Shown here piece after piece: positions 1-7,278 of a stretch of DNA of 43,168 nt. Source of the stretch: Verrucomicrobiaceae bacterium (lineage in GTDB: Bacteria > Verrucomicrobiota > Verrucomicrobiia > Verrucomicrobiales > Verrucomicrobiaceae); contig CANIBP010000054.1 in NCBI GenBank assembly GCA_947466075.1, positions 1 through 43,168 of the forward strand. Reading direction: 5' to 3'. The translations under genes were made by a program, and so were the position numbers. Every line of letters begins with the position of its first letter. The stretch's first letter is position 1. Under the pieces are notes generated by a model, which made no database searches, was not told the DNA's origin, and was given only the letters and a program-made list of their open reading frames with translations.

Positions 1-182
1 CGAAGCCTTTGGCACTCACATCCCTGCCACCCGCGCCGCCGCCATCACCATGATCTTTGATTACATCACCACCTTTTATAACTCCAAACGCCTGCATTCA
101 TCCCTCGGCTACATGTCACCGCTGGACTTTGAAGCTTTCCTTAGCCTAAAACCCGCCAGGCCGGTTTATCCTGGCTAGATCA
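1..182 (+). mobile_element. IS3-family insertion sequence, right end (partial)
   Basis: This is the 3' end of an IS3-family element, cut by the window edge. It carries the transposase C-terminus and appears to end at ...TAGATCA (position 182). Read from the other strand the end begins TGATCT, which fits an IS3-type TG...CA terminus. The same terminal region occurs in direct orientation at 1411-1566. Over the last 22 bp the two copies agree at 18 positions, so they are related but not identical elements. The exact end is inferred from where the two copies stop resembling each other. Confidence 0.7.
2..178 (+). CDS. IS3-family transposase (OrfB/DDE integrase core), C-terminal 58 residues
   Basis: The frame is open from the window edge to TAG at 176-178. 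The peptide has the C-terminal signature of IS3-group transposases: the FDYITTFYNSKRLHSSLGY segment, then MSPLDFEA. This matches the end of the rve/DDE catalytic domain (YxxxYNxxRxHSSLGYxSPxxFE), including the glutamate-side helix region. In the family this protein cuts and joins the IS ends. Only the tail is visible, so it cannot be judged whether the whole transposase is intact. The fragment ends KPARPVYPG, a few bases before the presumed IS end. Confidence 0.8.
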   Translation, partial: EAFGTHIPATRAAAITMIFDYITTFYNSKRLHSSLGYMSPLDFEAFLSLKPARPVYPG

Positions 183-375
183 ATTTGAGCGGGAACATGC
201 AATCCGAGGCCACGAATATGTGGTGCTCAATAAAGGACCTGATTCATTCGAGGAATGAAGGCGTGTTTAAAGCAGATGAGGCATAAGTTTCAGACGCAGA
301 AGGTAGAGCGCGGCTGAAAAGTCTGGCTAAGCCTACCAGGAAATAAAGTCGGCAGGGCTTTGTGATTAGATCCGC

Positions 376-1173
376 TCAGATGTCCACTTGGTCCATCTGA
401 GCACAGGCTTGGGTTAGCCACAGCTTGAGGCGTTGACGGTCCACTAAGCCCAGCCCCGTATTATCACGTTCAGGGTGTCTGCCCATGGCGAACGGGGCGT
501 TCGATGCATCGATCTTGTGCATCACATGATTCATCAATTGCCGTATAGAAACAAACTTGGCCCCAAGTTCCAGCGCACGTTGTTTTTCTGCAGACTTTTC
601 GAAGAGGTCGAAGTTCTCCCCACGAACTTGGTTTTGCACAACGACATAACTTAGCCTAGATCCGAAGCGGTCAAAGAGACGCCGCAGCAGGTCTACAGAG
701 TCCTTACCGCAGTCCATCACATGCCAGTAGCAGACTTTGTAGTCCATCGCTTCAACCATGTCGATCATATCGATCCCTTCCATCCACTTCACCAAGAGAT
801 GTTGTGTTTGGGCGGCCAGATCCACAACGATGCGTCCGCCTGGTGATTCGGAGGCCGTTTCGATGATTCTGTCCAAGTGGTCATGACGGTCCGCCAGCAA
901 CTGGGTGGACACCTCCGGGTAGTAGCGCAGCAGAGCGGCGTTCGAGCGGTCAGCATCAAACGCGCGAAAGGGCAGACCGCGCTCCTGCATGTAATGCACG
1001 AGGAGACGCGCCATCAGGGACTTACCCAGGCCACCTTTCTCCCCGCCCACCAGATGAATGCTGCTGCCGGTGCGACCTCCAGCCTCCTGCTCTTTGGTGT
1101 GTGGCACAGAGGATGTGTTACCAGCGGTGTGTGGCAGCAGAAGAACCTCAACAGCGTTCGCAATAGTATTCAT
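376..1173 (-). CDS. ParA/MinD-like P-loop ATPase (plasmid/mobile-element type)
   Basis: A protein of 265 residues if translation starts at the ATG at 1173; an upstream TTG at 1188 is less likely. The deviant Walker A motif GGEKGGLGKS lies at residues 43-52, followed by the switch segment FDADRSNAALLRYYP and a Walker B-like strand IVVDLAAQTQ. This places it in the ParA/MinD/TraL-like nucleotide-binding superfamily. Such proteins act in the cytoplasm in partition, mobilisation or positioning of DNA or protein cargo. No partner parB, relaxase or rep gene is visible. The first 38 residues before the P-loop are low in conserved features. The gene lies between two direct IS3 remnants, which suggests acquired DNA. 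The exact role is unknown; the superfamily assignment is firm. Confidence 0.8.
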   Translation of the reverse strand: MNTIANAVEVLLLPHTAGNTSSVPHTKEQEAGGRTGSSIHLVGGEKGGLGKSLMARLLVHYMQERGLPFRAFDADRSNAALLRYYPEVSTQLLADRHDHLDRIIETASESPGGRIVVDLAAQTQHLLVKWMEGIDMIDMVEAMDYKVCYWHVMDCGKDSVDLLRRLFDRFGSRLSYVVVQNQVRGENFDLFEKSAEKQRALELGAKFVSIRQLMNHVMHKIDASNAPFAMGRHPERDNTGLGLVDRQRLKLWLTQACAQMDQVDI

Positions 1174-1410
1174 TGTAAAAGTTAACAAGAAGCTTGCGGG
1201 TTATGCCAACCTAATCATTGCAAACAAATCGTTGAAAATGGGTTTTTACACTTAGGCGTCGGAAGGACTGTGGCAAAAGTAACCGAGCGCCCTTGCGCTG
1301 TCAGGTCAGAGGCTTGCGTATCAAGAGGCCAGACCCCTCACACCCCGCCTCCGCTCCACATCCAGGGCCAACTCGACCCGGCACCCTCAAAAGCAATTTC
1401 CTAGCAGTCT

Positions 1411-1566
1411 GCCACCCGCGCGCCGCCATCACCATGATCTTTGATTACATCACCACCTTTTATAACTCCAAACGCCTGCATTCATCCCTCGGCTACATGT
1501 CACCGCTGGACTTCGAAGCCTCCCTCAACTAACAACTCACCTGTCCGCTTTATCGAGGCAAGATCA
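1411..1566 (+). mobile_element. IS3-family remnant, second copy (3' 156 bp only)
   Basis: This is a direct repeat of the segment near 26-182, including an identical run of more than 80 bp that encodes the MIFDYITTFYNSKRLHSSLG region. One base is missing in the run before the ATG (GCGCGCC here, GCGCCGCC in the first copy), so the frame with the upstream transposase is broken. The coding part ends at TAA 1530-1532. Similarity to the first copy begins abruptly at 1411, so the left part of the element is gone. The right end (AGATCA, 1561-1566) abuts kinase coding sequence directly. The 237 bp between the ATPase start and this remnant (1174-1410) contain no gene that I can support. Confidence 0.75.
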
Positions 1567-1871
1567 ATCGCTGGATGGTTCATCTTCGCAATCGTGCGCG
1601 CCTCGTTCTTGAAGCGCTCGACGAACTGCATGTCATCTTCACCGGCCTCGGGCGGGAGGATTTTGATGGCGACGATGCGATCCAGCGACTTCTGGCGGCC
1701 TTTATAAACCGCGCCCATGCCACCCTGACCGAGGATGCTCATCACCTCATACGCGGGCAGCATTTCCTGCAAATGCTCCGGCGTGGGCGGCTGCCAACGC
1801 AGATGGCTGCCACCGGTGGTGCGCTGATAATTCGTCGGCGTCGGTTGCGGGGCTGAGGGTTCGTCGGGCAT
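1567..1871 (-). pseudogene. Ser/Thr protein kinase, N-terminal fragment cut by IS
   Basis: Translation from ATG 1871 gives about 100 residues: a Pro-rich N-terminus, then YEVMSILGQGGMGAVYKG (glycine-rich ATP loop, GxGGMGxVYK) and VAIKILPP with the catalytic lysine. It continues through the alpha-C helix FVERFKNEARTIAKMNHPAI. The similarity stops exactly where the IS3 terminus begins. The HRD, DFG and later kinase motifs are absent and are replaced by about 20 residues read from IS DNA up to position 1500. The gene is a PknB/Hanks-type kinase inactivated by insertion. It is divergent from the ECF sigma gene at 2010, an association common in Planctomycetes and Verrucomicrobia. Confidence 0.85.
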
Positions 1872-2009
1872 GGGCTCAAGGAAAATTCATATGAGGCTAG
1901 CGCAGATGCCGAGCCTAAGGCGAGGAAAACTTGCAACCGCACCCTCAGCTGAATTGTGGCAAATTCGTGTCATACATAACCACGTCCCGCTTCACTCAGT
2001 GGGAAATGA

Positions 2010-2531
2010 ATGGAACGCTCCATCGCCGACCAACTCGAAGCCTTGCATCCCGACGCCTTTGGCTGGGCAATGCATTGCTGTGCGAGCGATCATGCACGCG
2101 CCGAGGACGTGCTGCAAAACGCGTATCTCAAACTCGCGCTGGAGCGTGCCACACACGATGGGCGTTCCAGCTTCAAAACGTGGTGGTTCGGCGTGATCCG
2201 CTTCACGGCGCACGAGGAGTTTCGGCGGCTGCGCTACCGCGAATCACTTCTCGGCAAACTGCTGCTGCAACTCAACGGCGATGCACACGATCCGCGTCCA
2301 TCACCGTCACGGAAGCTGGAGATGGACGAGCGCACGGCGGAACTGCGACGCTGTTTGCAGCAACTGCCCGCACGTCAGGCGGAGGTCTTGCACCTCGTGT
2401 TTTATCAAGATCTGACCATCAACGAAGCAGCGCAGATCATGGGTGTGGGCATCGGTTCCGCACGCCAGCACTACGAACGCGGCAAAGCGCGCCTGCGCAC
2501 GCTGCTGCAACCCGATTCCCATCATGAATGA
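2010..2531 (+). CDS. ECF-type RNA polymerase sigma factor
   Basis: A 173-residue sigma-70 family protein of ECF size. Region 2 is near residues 25-75 (ARAEDVLQNAYLKLAL, then SFKTWWFGVIRFTAHEEFRR). Region 4 is near 115-166 (LPARQAEVLHLVFYQDLTINEAAQIM, then GSARQHYERGKARLRTLL), a typical helix-turn-helix for -35 recognition. It should direct RNA polymerase to a small regulon. The next gene overlaps its stop by 8 bp and encodes a small one-TM protein, the usual place for an anti-sigma factor. The start ATG has no clear ribosome-binding site. The family call is firm; the signal it answers to is inferred only from the neighbours. Confidence 0.88.
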   Translation: MERSIADQLEALHPDAFGWAMHCCASDHARAEDVLQNAYLKLALERATHDGRSSFKTWWFGVIRFTAHEEFRRLRYRESLLGKLLLQLNGDAHDPRPSPSRKLEMDERTAELRRCLQQLPARQAEVLHLVFYQDLTINEAAQIMGVGIGSARQHYERGKARLRTLLQPDSHHE

Positions 2532-2859
2532 AGCACACGATCACGACCTGCGTGGCCACTTTGCGCAGCAGCGTCAATGTGACCGCGAACATGCGCCTGC
2601 GTGGCGACCGGAGCTGTTGAACCGTCCGCTGAAGCCGCAGCGCTCCTTCATGCGGTGGCTGCTAATGTCTTTGGCTACCGCGTGCGTGATCGCGATGGCG
2701 TTGTTCTTTGCCGCAGCGCCACCGCCTCAGTCCCCATTGAGCGAATTGCCACCGCTGCTCGATTCTCCGCCCGGAGAACTGTTTGCGAGCCTGCCACCAT
2801 CCTTTACGGCGTTCGAAGCGCCTTCCGATTTCCTACTACCCACCCAACTCATCCCATGA
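2524..2859 (+). CDS. small single-pass membrane protein, candidate anti-sigma factor
   Basis: The ATG at 2524 overlaps the sigma stop (ATGAATGA), which implies translational coupling. The 111-residue product has a charged cytoplasmic N-terminus of about 40 residues (His-, Arg- and Asp-rich). One hydrophobic segment follows (MRWLLMSLATACVIAMALFF, about residues 43-62), then a Pro- and Ser-rich exported tail. Size, topology and position fit a small anti-sigma factor such as CnrY, but no conserved anti-sigma motif is recognised. The stop overlaps the next start as ATGA. Anti-sigma function is an inference from gene order. Confidence 0.65.
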   Translation: MNEAHDHDLRGHFAQQRQCDREHAPAWRPELLNRPLKPQRSFMRWLLMSLATACVIAMALFFAAAPPPQSPLSELPPLLDSPPGELFASLPPSFTAFEAPSDFLLPTQLIP

Positions 2860-3698
2860 AACACATCGTCACACTCTTATTGATCGCTACCGCAAGCCTG
2901 CACGCTGCTAACGTCGAGGACTGGCTAAAAAACGGCCTGCTCCATCCAGATTTACTCGCCTCCGTGCGCGACGAACTCGCGCTGACGGAAGACCAGCAGA
3001 CCAAGCTCAACGCCCAACTCACTGAAGCCCGTCAAAAAGCTGAACCGCTGGAACAAGTCGTGAAAGAACAGCAAAAGGCGCTGAATCACCTGCTCAATGA
3101 CACCACGACGTCCACCGAGGCTGCCAGCACCCAGCTCACGAAGCTGCTCGAAGCCGAAGCCGCGGTGAAGCAACTGCAGTTACGCACCTTGATCGGTGTG
3201 CGTGATGTGTTGACGCCAGAACAACTCGGCAAGGCCAAGAAACTCGGCCCGCCGAAGATGGCGGCGGCAAAAGGAACTTCTGAATCGGCCGTGATGGCGA
3301 AGGCAAATCAACTTCGTGCCGCCGTGGAAGCCCTTGGCGTGCCACCGACAGAGGCGATGAAGACACGCGGAGCTGAAATCGAAGCGCTGATCAAGAGCGG
3401 TGAGCTTGGCGCAGCCGACTTGGCGCTGGATAAGCTGATGGAGGACTCTCATTTCAAGGAGTTGGAGGCTGAGGCCGAGGTCGTAGATTTCTCGAAATTT
3501 GAGACCGGCAGCGCTGATCTCGAATCTCTGCGTCAGCGTTTCGAGGCGGTGCAGGAGGCTGGGCGTGAAGTCCTGTCTCTTCCACTGCTGCGGCAGATGA
3601 TTCAGGCCAAGAAGACGTTTGAGGAGGCCAAGGAAGCCCAGAATGCCGAACTCGTAGGCCGCATCCTGACCTATGTGGAGGGCAAGCTGAAGAAGTAA
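2856..3698 (+). CDS. periplasmic helical LTxxQ protein (Spy/CpxP/CnrX-like)
   Basis: A 280-residue protein with a clear signal peptide (MKHIVTLLLIATASLHA, cleavage near 17-18). The mature part is almost entirely alpha-helical. It has two LTxxQ-type motifs, LTEDQQTKLNAQL (about residues 45-57) and LTPEQLGKAKKL (about 115-126), the hallmark of the Spy/CpxP/ZraP and CnrX-type periplasmic proteins. These act as ATP-independent chaperones or as metal and envelope-stress sensors. It is longer than Spy (about 160 residues), with an extra helical C-terminal half. The start ATG overlaps the upstream stop (ATGA). Sigma, one-TM protein and periplasmic helical protein in a row resemble CnrH/CnrY/CnrX. 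Family similarity is by motif only. Confidence 0.6.
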   Translation: MKHIVTLLLIATASLHAANVEDWLKNGLLHPDLLASVRDELALTEDQQTKLNAQLTEARQKAEPLEQVVKEQQKALNHLLNDTTTSTEAASTQLTKLLEAEAAVKQLQLRTLIGVRDVLTPEQLGKAKKLGPPKMAAAKGTSESAVMAKANQLRAAVEALGVPPTEAMKTRGAEIEALIKSGELGAADLALDKLMEDSHFKELEAEAEVVDFSKFETGSADLESLRQRFEAVQEAGREVLSLPLLRQMIQAKKTFEEAKEAQNAELVGRILTYVEGKLKK

Positions 3699-3700
3699 CC

Positions 3701-5128
3701 ATGAAAACCTTCGCACTTTGGTCTCTTATGGCCGCATCAGTCTGGGCCGTCGATCTCTCGACGGATGAAGCGGAAGCGCGGTTGCGCATGGCTTTGCAGA
3801 TCGCTCGTGAACACAACGATCGTGCTCTCGTCGCGAAAGTGGAAAAAGCGGGACGCGATTTCAAAGCGGGGCTTCCTGAAGACGCTGACAAGCGCCTGCG
3901 CGAGGTCGAGGCCGCCGTGGGCATCGATCCCGGCGGTTGGTCGATGGCTGGGCAGCCGTTGTTTCATCCAACCGCAGCGATGAAGGCGAAGCAGCCTGAG
4001 TTGAATACGAAACTCACCGCCGCGATGCAAAGTGATGATGCCGCGCAGGTGCGTGCGGCGACGCAGGAAATGCTGACCGTGCTCGGCGATCAAGCCGGCG
4101 TGCCGGACGGACGAAGGGCTGGTAAAAAAGCCGAGCCTTACCCAATGAGTGAAGTCGAGGCGACGAAGCTGTTTGTGGAGGCTTTGAAGGGCGAGGGACG
4201 GCGTGTGCGGCAACTCAGCGAGGGCAAGCCGCTGCCCGATCAGATGCTGCGGTTGTATGCGGATATCCTCAACGGCATGACAATCATCCGGCCATTCGTG
4301 GAGAAACATCAAGCTGATGCCGTGGCTGAAATCGACAAGCTGACGAATGGCGTGGCAAACATATTGACGACGTTGCAGCAGCCGGAAGGTCACTTCCCAT
4401 TTCCCGATCTGCGCGGAAAGAACATTCGTTTCGGTGAAATGATCAACAAGCAGCTCAAAGCTGGCGCGGTGGTGGTCAAAGATGGCTGGCTGGTCACGGC
4501 GGACCCGGATGGCGGCTCACAGTTCGACACAGGAGTTTGCGGCACGGCGCTGCTGCTCGCGGGACAATTGAACGGCAACGAAACCTGGAAACAGGCTGGA
4601 TTGAAGGCTGCAGACTGGGCGCTGACGCAGAAATGCTGCGCGAACTTCAATTACAACGCCTTCTCTGTCTCGCTGTTGGCGCAGGCGTTTCGCGTGTCCG
4701 GTGAATCGAAGTATCTCGACGGTGCACTCAAGAAGCTTCGGGTCGGCGTTGCCCCAGGTCAGGCGCCGAACGGCCGCTGGATGGATGCACACAATGCACG
4801 CACGGTTTACCACCAGATCATCCTGCGTGCTTTGGGCGATCTGGGCGCTGCCCTGCCTGCGGATCGAACCGCGGAACGTGCAGAGCTGGATGCGGTGGCC
4901 AAACCAGCCATCAAGGCGCTGCTGGATGAGTTTGAAGCCATGGGCCAGACGGTGGAGGCGCTGCCCGAATTGCAGACACTGGCGGCTGTTTATCCCGATG
5001 ACGCACGTCTGAAAACCGCTGTCCAGGCGATGGCGGGCAGTATCATCGCCAAATGCACGGATGGTCAGCAGGTGAAGCTGGGTTCTGCAGTGGCGCAACT
5101 GGCGGCGGTGGTCCGGGTGAAACCGTAG
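3701..5128 (+). CDS. secreted helical protein of unknown function, toroid-like
   Basis: A 475-residue protein with an N-terminal signal peptide (MKTFALWSLMAASVWAVD). It begins 2 bp after the previous stop and so belongs to the same transcript. The N-terminal third is charged and helical. The middle (about residues 170-400) has repeated paired helices with GTALLLAGQLNG, AADWALTQKC, SLLAQAFRVSGESKYLDGAL and HQIILRALGDLGA, the look of an alpha/alpha-toroid as in terpenoid-cyclase or glycan-acting folds. No catalytic motif is recognised. It may be a substrate-binding or structural partner of the upstream LTxxQ protein. Function unknown. Confidence 0.7.
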   Translation: MKTFALWSLMAASVWAVDLSTDEAEARLRMALQIAREHNDRALVAKVEKAGRDFKAGLPEDADKRLREVEAAVGIDPGGWSMAGQPLFHPTAAMKAKQPELNTKLTAAMQSDDAAQVRAATQEMLTVLGDQAGVPDGRRAGKKAEPYPMSEVEATKLFVEALKGEGRRVRQLSEGKPLPDQMLRLYADILNGMTIIRPFVEKHQADAVAEIDKLTNGVANILTTLQQPEGHFPFPDLRGKNIRFGEMINKQLKAGAVVVKDGWLVTADPDGGSQFDTGVCGTALLLAGQLNGNETWKQAGLKAADWALTQKCCANFNYNAFSVSLLAQAFRVSGESKYLDGALKKLRVGVAPGQAPNGRWMDAHNARTVYHQIILRALGDLGAALPADRTAERAELDAVAKPAIKALLDEFEAMGQTVEALPELQTLAAVYPDDARLKTAVQAMAGSIIAKCTDGQQVKLGSAVAQLAAVVRVKP

Positions 5129-5177
5129 AAAAGTTTCGTTTGCCTTTGCTGCTTTTCCGGCGATAAACCCGCTCAAG

Positions 5178-5216
5178 TCACCTGTTAAGGGTCAGGCTCA
5201 GTCGTTCATCAGGTGA
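5178..5216. other. inverted repeat in the leader of the RRM gene
   Basis: TCACCTG (5178-5184) and CAGGTGA (5210-5216) are perfectly complementary 7-bp arms separated by 25 bases, in the spacer upstream of the RRM gene. It could be a leader-RNA structure or a binding site; RNA-binding proteins of this kind are often autoregulated. A stem this short could occur by chance. Confidence 0.3.
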
Positions 5217-5297
5217 TATTGCATCCGTTGGTGTTCATATTACCGAAGGTTCGGGGCTGGTTCTGGCATGAAACAGAAGACTGCACCCAACAACGAT

Positions 5298-5780
5298 ATG
5301 AATACCAAGATGTACGTGGGCAATCTGCCCTTCGCCGCTCAAGAACAAGACATTCGTGAGCTGTTCTCCCAATACGGTGGTGTCACCGAAGTCTTCCTCC
5401 CGATGGATCGCGAAAGCGGCCGTCCGCGTGGATTTGCCTTCGTGACCATGGATTCCGCAGAAGCCATGAATGCCTCGATCAATGCACAAAACGGCCAAGA
5501 ATTCATGGGCCGCAAGCTGGCCATCAATGAAGCCCGTCCGCGTGAAGAACGCCCGGCAGGTGGTGGTGGCGGCGGTGGTCGTGGCGGCTACGGTGGTGGC
5601 GGCGGCGGTGGTCGCGGCGGCTACGGTGGTGGCGGCGGTGGTGGCGGCGGTGGTGGTGGCGGCGGTGGCGGCGGTGGTCGCGGCGGCTACGGTGGTGGTG
5701 GCGGCGGCGGTGGCAAACGCGGTGGCGGCGGCTTTGACCGTGGCAGCCGTGGTGGCGACGGCGGCGGCGACGGCTGGTAA
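5298..5780 (+). CDS. RRM-domain RNA-binding protein with glycine-rich tail
   Basis: The product is 160 residues from ATG 5298 (MNTKMYVGNLPF); an ATG at 5268 would add ten residues, but related bacterial RRM proteins usually begin at the RNP2 strand. RNP2 is MYVGNL (residues 4-9) and RNP1 is RGFAFVTM (about 42-49). The two aromatic RNA-stacking positions are present, with Y in RNP2 and F in RNP1. From residue about 88 to the end it is nearly pure glycine with RGGYGGGG repeats and a basic GGKRGGGGFDRGSR segment. It probably binds single-stranded RNA as a chaperone, like cyanobacterial Rbp proteins. It stands alone, with a terminator-like hairpin downstream. Confidence 0.9.
   Translation: MNTKMYVGNLPFAAQEQDIRELFSQYGGVTEVFLPMDRESGRPRGFAFVTMDSAEAMNASINAQNGQEFMGRKLAINEARPREERPAGGGGGGGRGGYGGGGGGGRGGYGGGGGGGGGGGGGGGGGGRGGYGGGGGGGGKRGGGGFDRGSRGGDGGGDGW
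5559..5777 (+). repeat. GGN-codon low-complexity tract (poly-Gly, RGGY repeats)
   Basis: About 220 bp of almost uninterrupted GGT/GGC codons encode the C-terminal tail of the RRM protein. GGCGGCTACGGTGGTGGCGG-type units recur three times. Such tracts slip during replication and are hard to assemble, so tail length may vary between strains or be misassembled. Confidence 0.8.
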
Positions 5781-5805
5781 TACTACCTTCGTTTGTTCCT
5801 TTTCT

Positions 5806-5857
5806 AGCCCGTGATGTGGCGAGCCGATTAAACCGGTTCCTGTGTCACGGGCTTTTC
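5806..5857 (+). terminator. probable intrinsic terminator of the RRM gene
   Basis: A perfect 9-bp inverted repeat, AGCCCGTGA (5806-5814) with TCACGGGCT (5845-5853), is followed by a run of T (5853-5856). The 30-base loop is long for an intrinsic terminator. The right arm lies inside the last codons of the convergent MFS gene, so the two genes share this DNA. Confidence 0.5.
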
Positions 5858-7126
5858 TGCGTTCACGAATAGCGCAAAGACGCCGGCGAGCACAAATGCT
5901 CCGGCGCAGAGCCAGACGCCTTCATGAAAATCGTTGTTGGCATCGTAGGACTTGAGCACGGCGGTGAACAACACGGGCATGATCGCGGCACCGAAGTTTC
6001 CCCACATGTTGCCCCAGCCAAAGAGCTGCGCTTGATGCTTGCCGCTGATGTCCTGCATGAAGGTCCACATTGCCGGCAGGCCGATGTCGGCAAAAAAAGC
6101 CACAAGGCCGAAGGCGATGGCCATGCCCCACGGCGAATCAGTCCACATGGCGAGCATGTAACACGCAGCGGCGGCAAATTTGGTCACGGACATCGGCAGC
6201 ATGCGTCCCAACCGCTTGCCGTGGTGACGTGTGATGTAATCGGTCATTATGCCGCCCAACGGCAGCGCCACGATGCCAATGAACAGCGCGCCGGTCGTGA
6301 TGATGCCAGTCATGCCTTCATTGAGGCGCATGACCTTTTTGAGATAGTCCGGTAGGGAAAGGATGAGAAAGGCCCAGCCGATGTTGGTGAAGAACTGCAC
6401 CCCGTTGGCCATCCACAAATTACCGCTGCGGCAGGCCGCTCGAAGTGGAAAGCGCTTCGGTGGATCCTTCACGGGCTGAAAATCACCGCGGCCCTCCGCG
6501 AGCAGCATGATTTCTTCCGCGTTGCAGTTCGGATGCTGACGCGGATGCTCGCGGAACACCCGCCAGTAGCATAGCGCCACGAGGATGCCCACGAGGCCAT
6601 ACAGCCATCCCGCCCAGCGCCAGTCTCCCGCTTGTAGAATTACATAGGCCGTCAAAGCTGGAGCCAAGGCACCGCCGACACGCCCACCCCAAGAAATGAG
6701 GCTGCTGGCAAATCCGCGCGCCTCAATATGCGCCCAACGCGTGAGCAGGCCGCTGCTAGCCGGGTAATAACCCGCTTCCGCCAAACCACAGCCCAGTCGT
6801 GCCAGCAGCAAAGTCGTGAAGCCGAATGAAAAACTCGTCAGCGCCGTGAACAACGACCAAGTAGCGATGTAAATCGTGATCAACGCCCGTGTGCCGAAAC
6901 GATCACTCAACCAGCCTGCCGGCACCTGCGCGAGCGCGTAGGCCCAGAAGAAGGCACCTTTGACCCAGTCGATCTGCCAGCCCTCGAGCTCGATGTGCTT
7001 GTGAAACGAATCTGACGAAACGATCTGCGCCAGGCAGATGCGGTCCAAATACATCAGGAAGGCCACCATCGTTGCCGTGGCAAGGATTTGATGGCGGACG
7101 ATCGTGGGGCGGGCGGCGGTGGGCAT
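5828..7126 (-). CDS. MFS transporter, anion:cation symporter type (hexuronate/galactonate-like)
   Basis: A 432-residue membrane protein with about twelve hydrophobic segments. It shows MFS features of the ACS family (ExuT, GudP, DgoT-like): an N-terminal YLDRICLAQ segment, the loop 2-3 motif GWLSDRFGTR (about residues 74-83) and RLGCGLAEAGYYPASSGLLTRW (about 110-131), which matches the RxxxGxxEAGxxP signature. Members import hexuronates, aldonates or other organic anions with protons in the inner membrane. Acid-sugar oxidoreductase genes lie a few kb away, which suits such a substrate, but they are not in one operon. Start ATG 7126 is taken because the N-terminus matches the family length. 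The substrate is not determinable. Confidence 0.88.
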   Translation of the reverse strand: MPTAARPTIVRHQILATATMVAFLMYLDRICLAQIVSSDSFHKHIELEGWQIDWVKGAFFWAYALAQVPAGWLSDRFGTRALITIYIATWSLFTALTSFSFGFTTLLLARLGCGLAEAGYYPASSGLLTRWAHIEARGFASSLISWGGRVGGALAPALTAYVILQAGDWRWAGWLYGLVGILVALCYWRVFREHPRQHPNCNAEEIMLLAEGRGDFQPVKDPPKRFPLRAACRSGNLWMANGVQFFTNIGWAFLILSLPDYLKKVMRLNEGMTGIITTGALFIGIVALPLGGIMTDYITRHHGKRLGRMLPMSVTKFAAAACYMLAMWTDSPWGMAIAFGLVAFFADIGLPAMWTFMQDISGKHQAQLFGWGNMWGNFGAAIMPVLFTAVLKSYDANNDFHEGVWLCAGAFVLAGVFALFVNAEKPVTQEPV

Positions 7127-7278
7127 CGTGAAGACAAGACGCTGGATTTTAACCAGCCCTAACAGGATTCCGGCTTGATGAACAGACCGAAGACGTGCAT
7201 CACCCTATGGCGCAGGTAAAAACTCACGCATTGAATGCTCTTGCGCCCTGCCCACGTCTCACGAATCCTTCCCACATC

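Noticed and set aside
1411..1566. A functional second IS3 transposase
   Set aside because: Only the last part is present, the upstream similarity stops at 1411, and one base is missing relative to the first copy.
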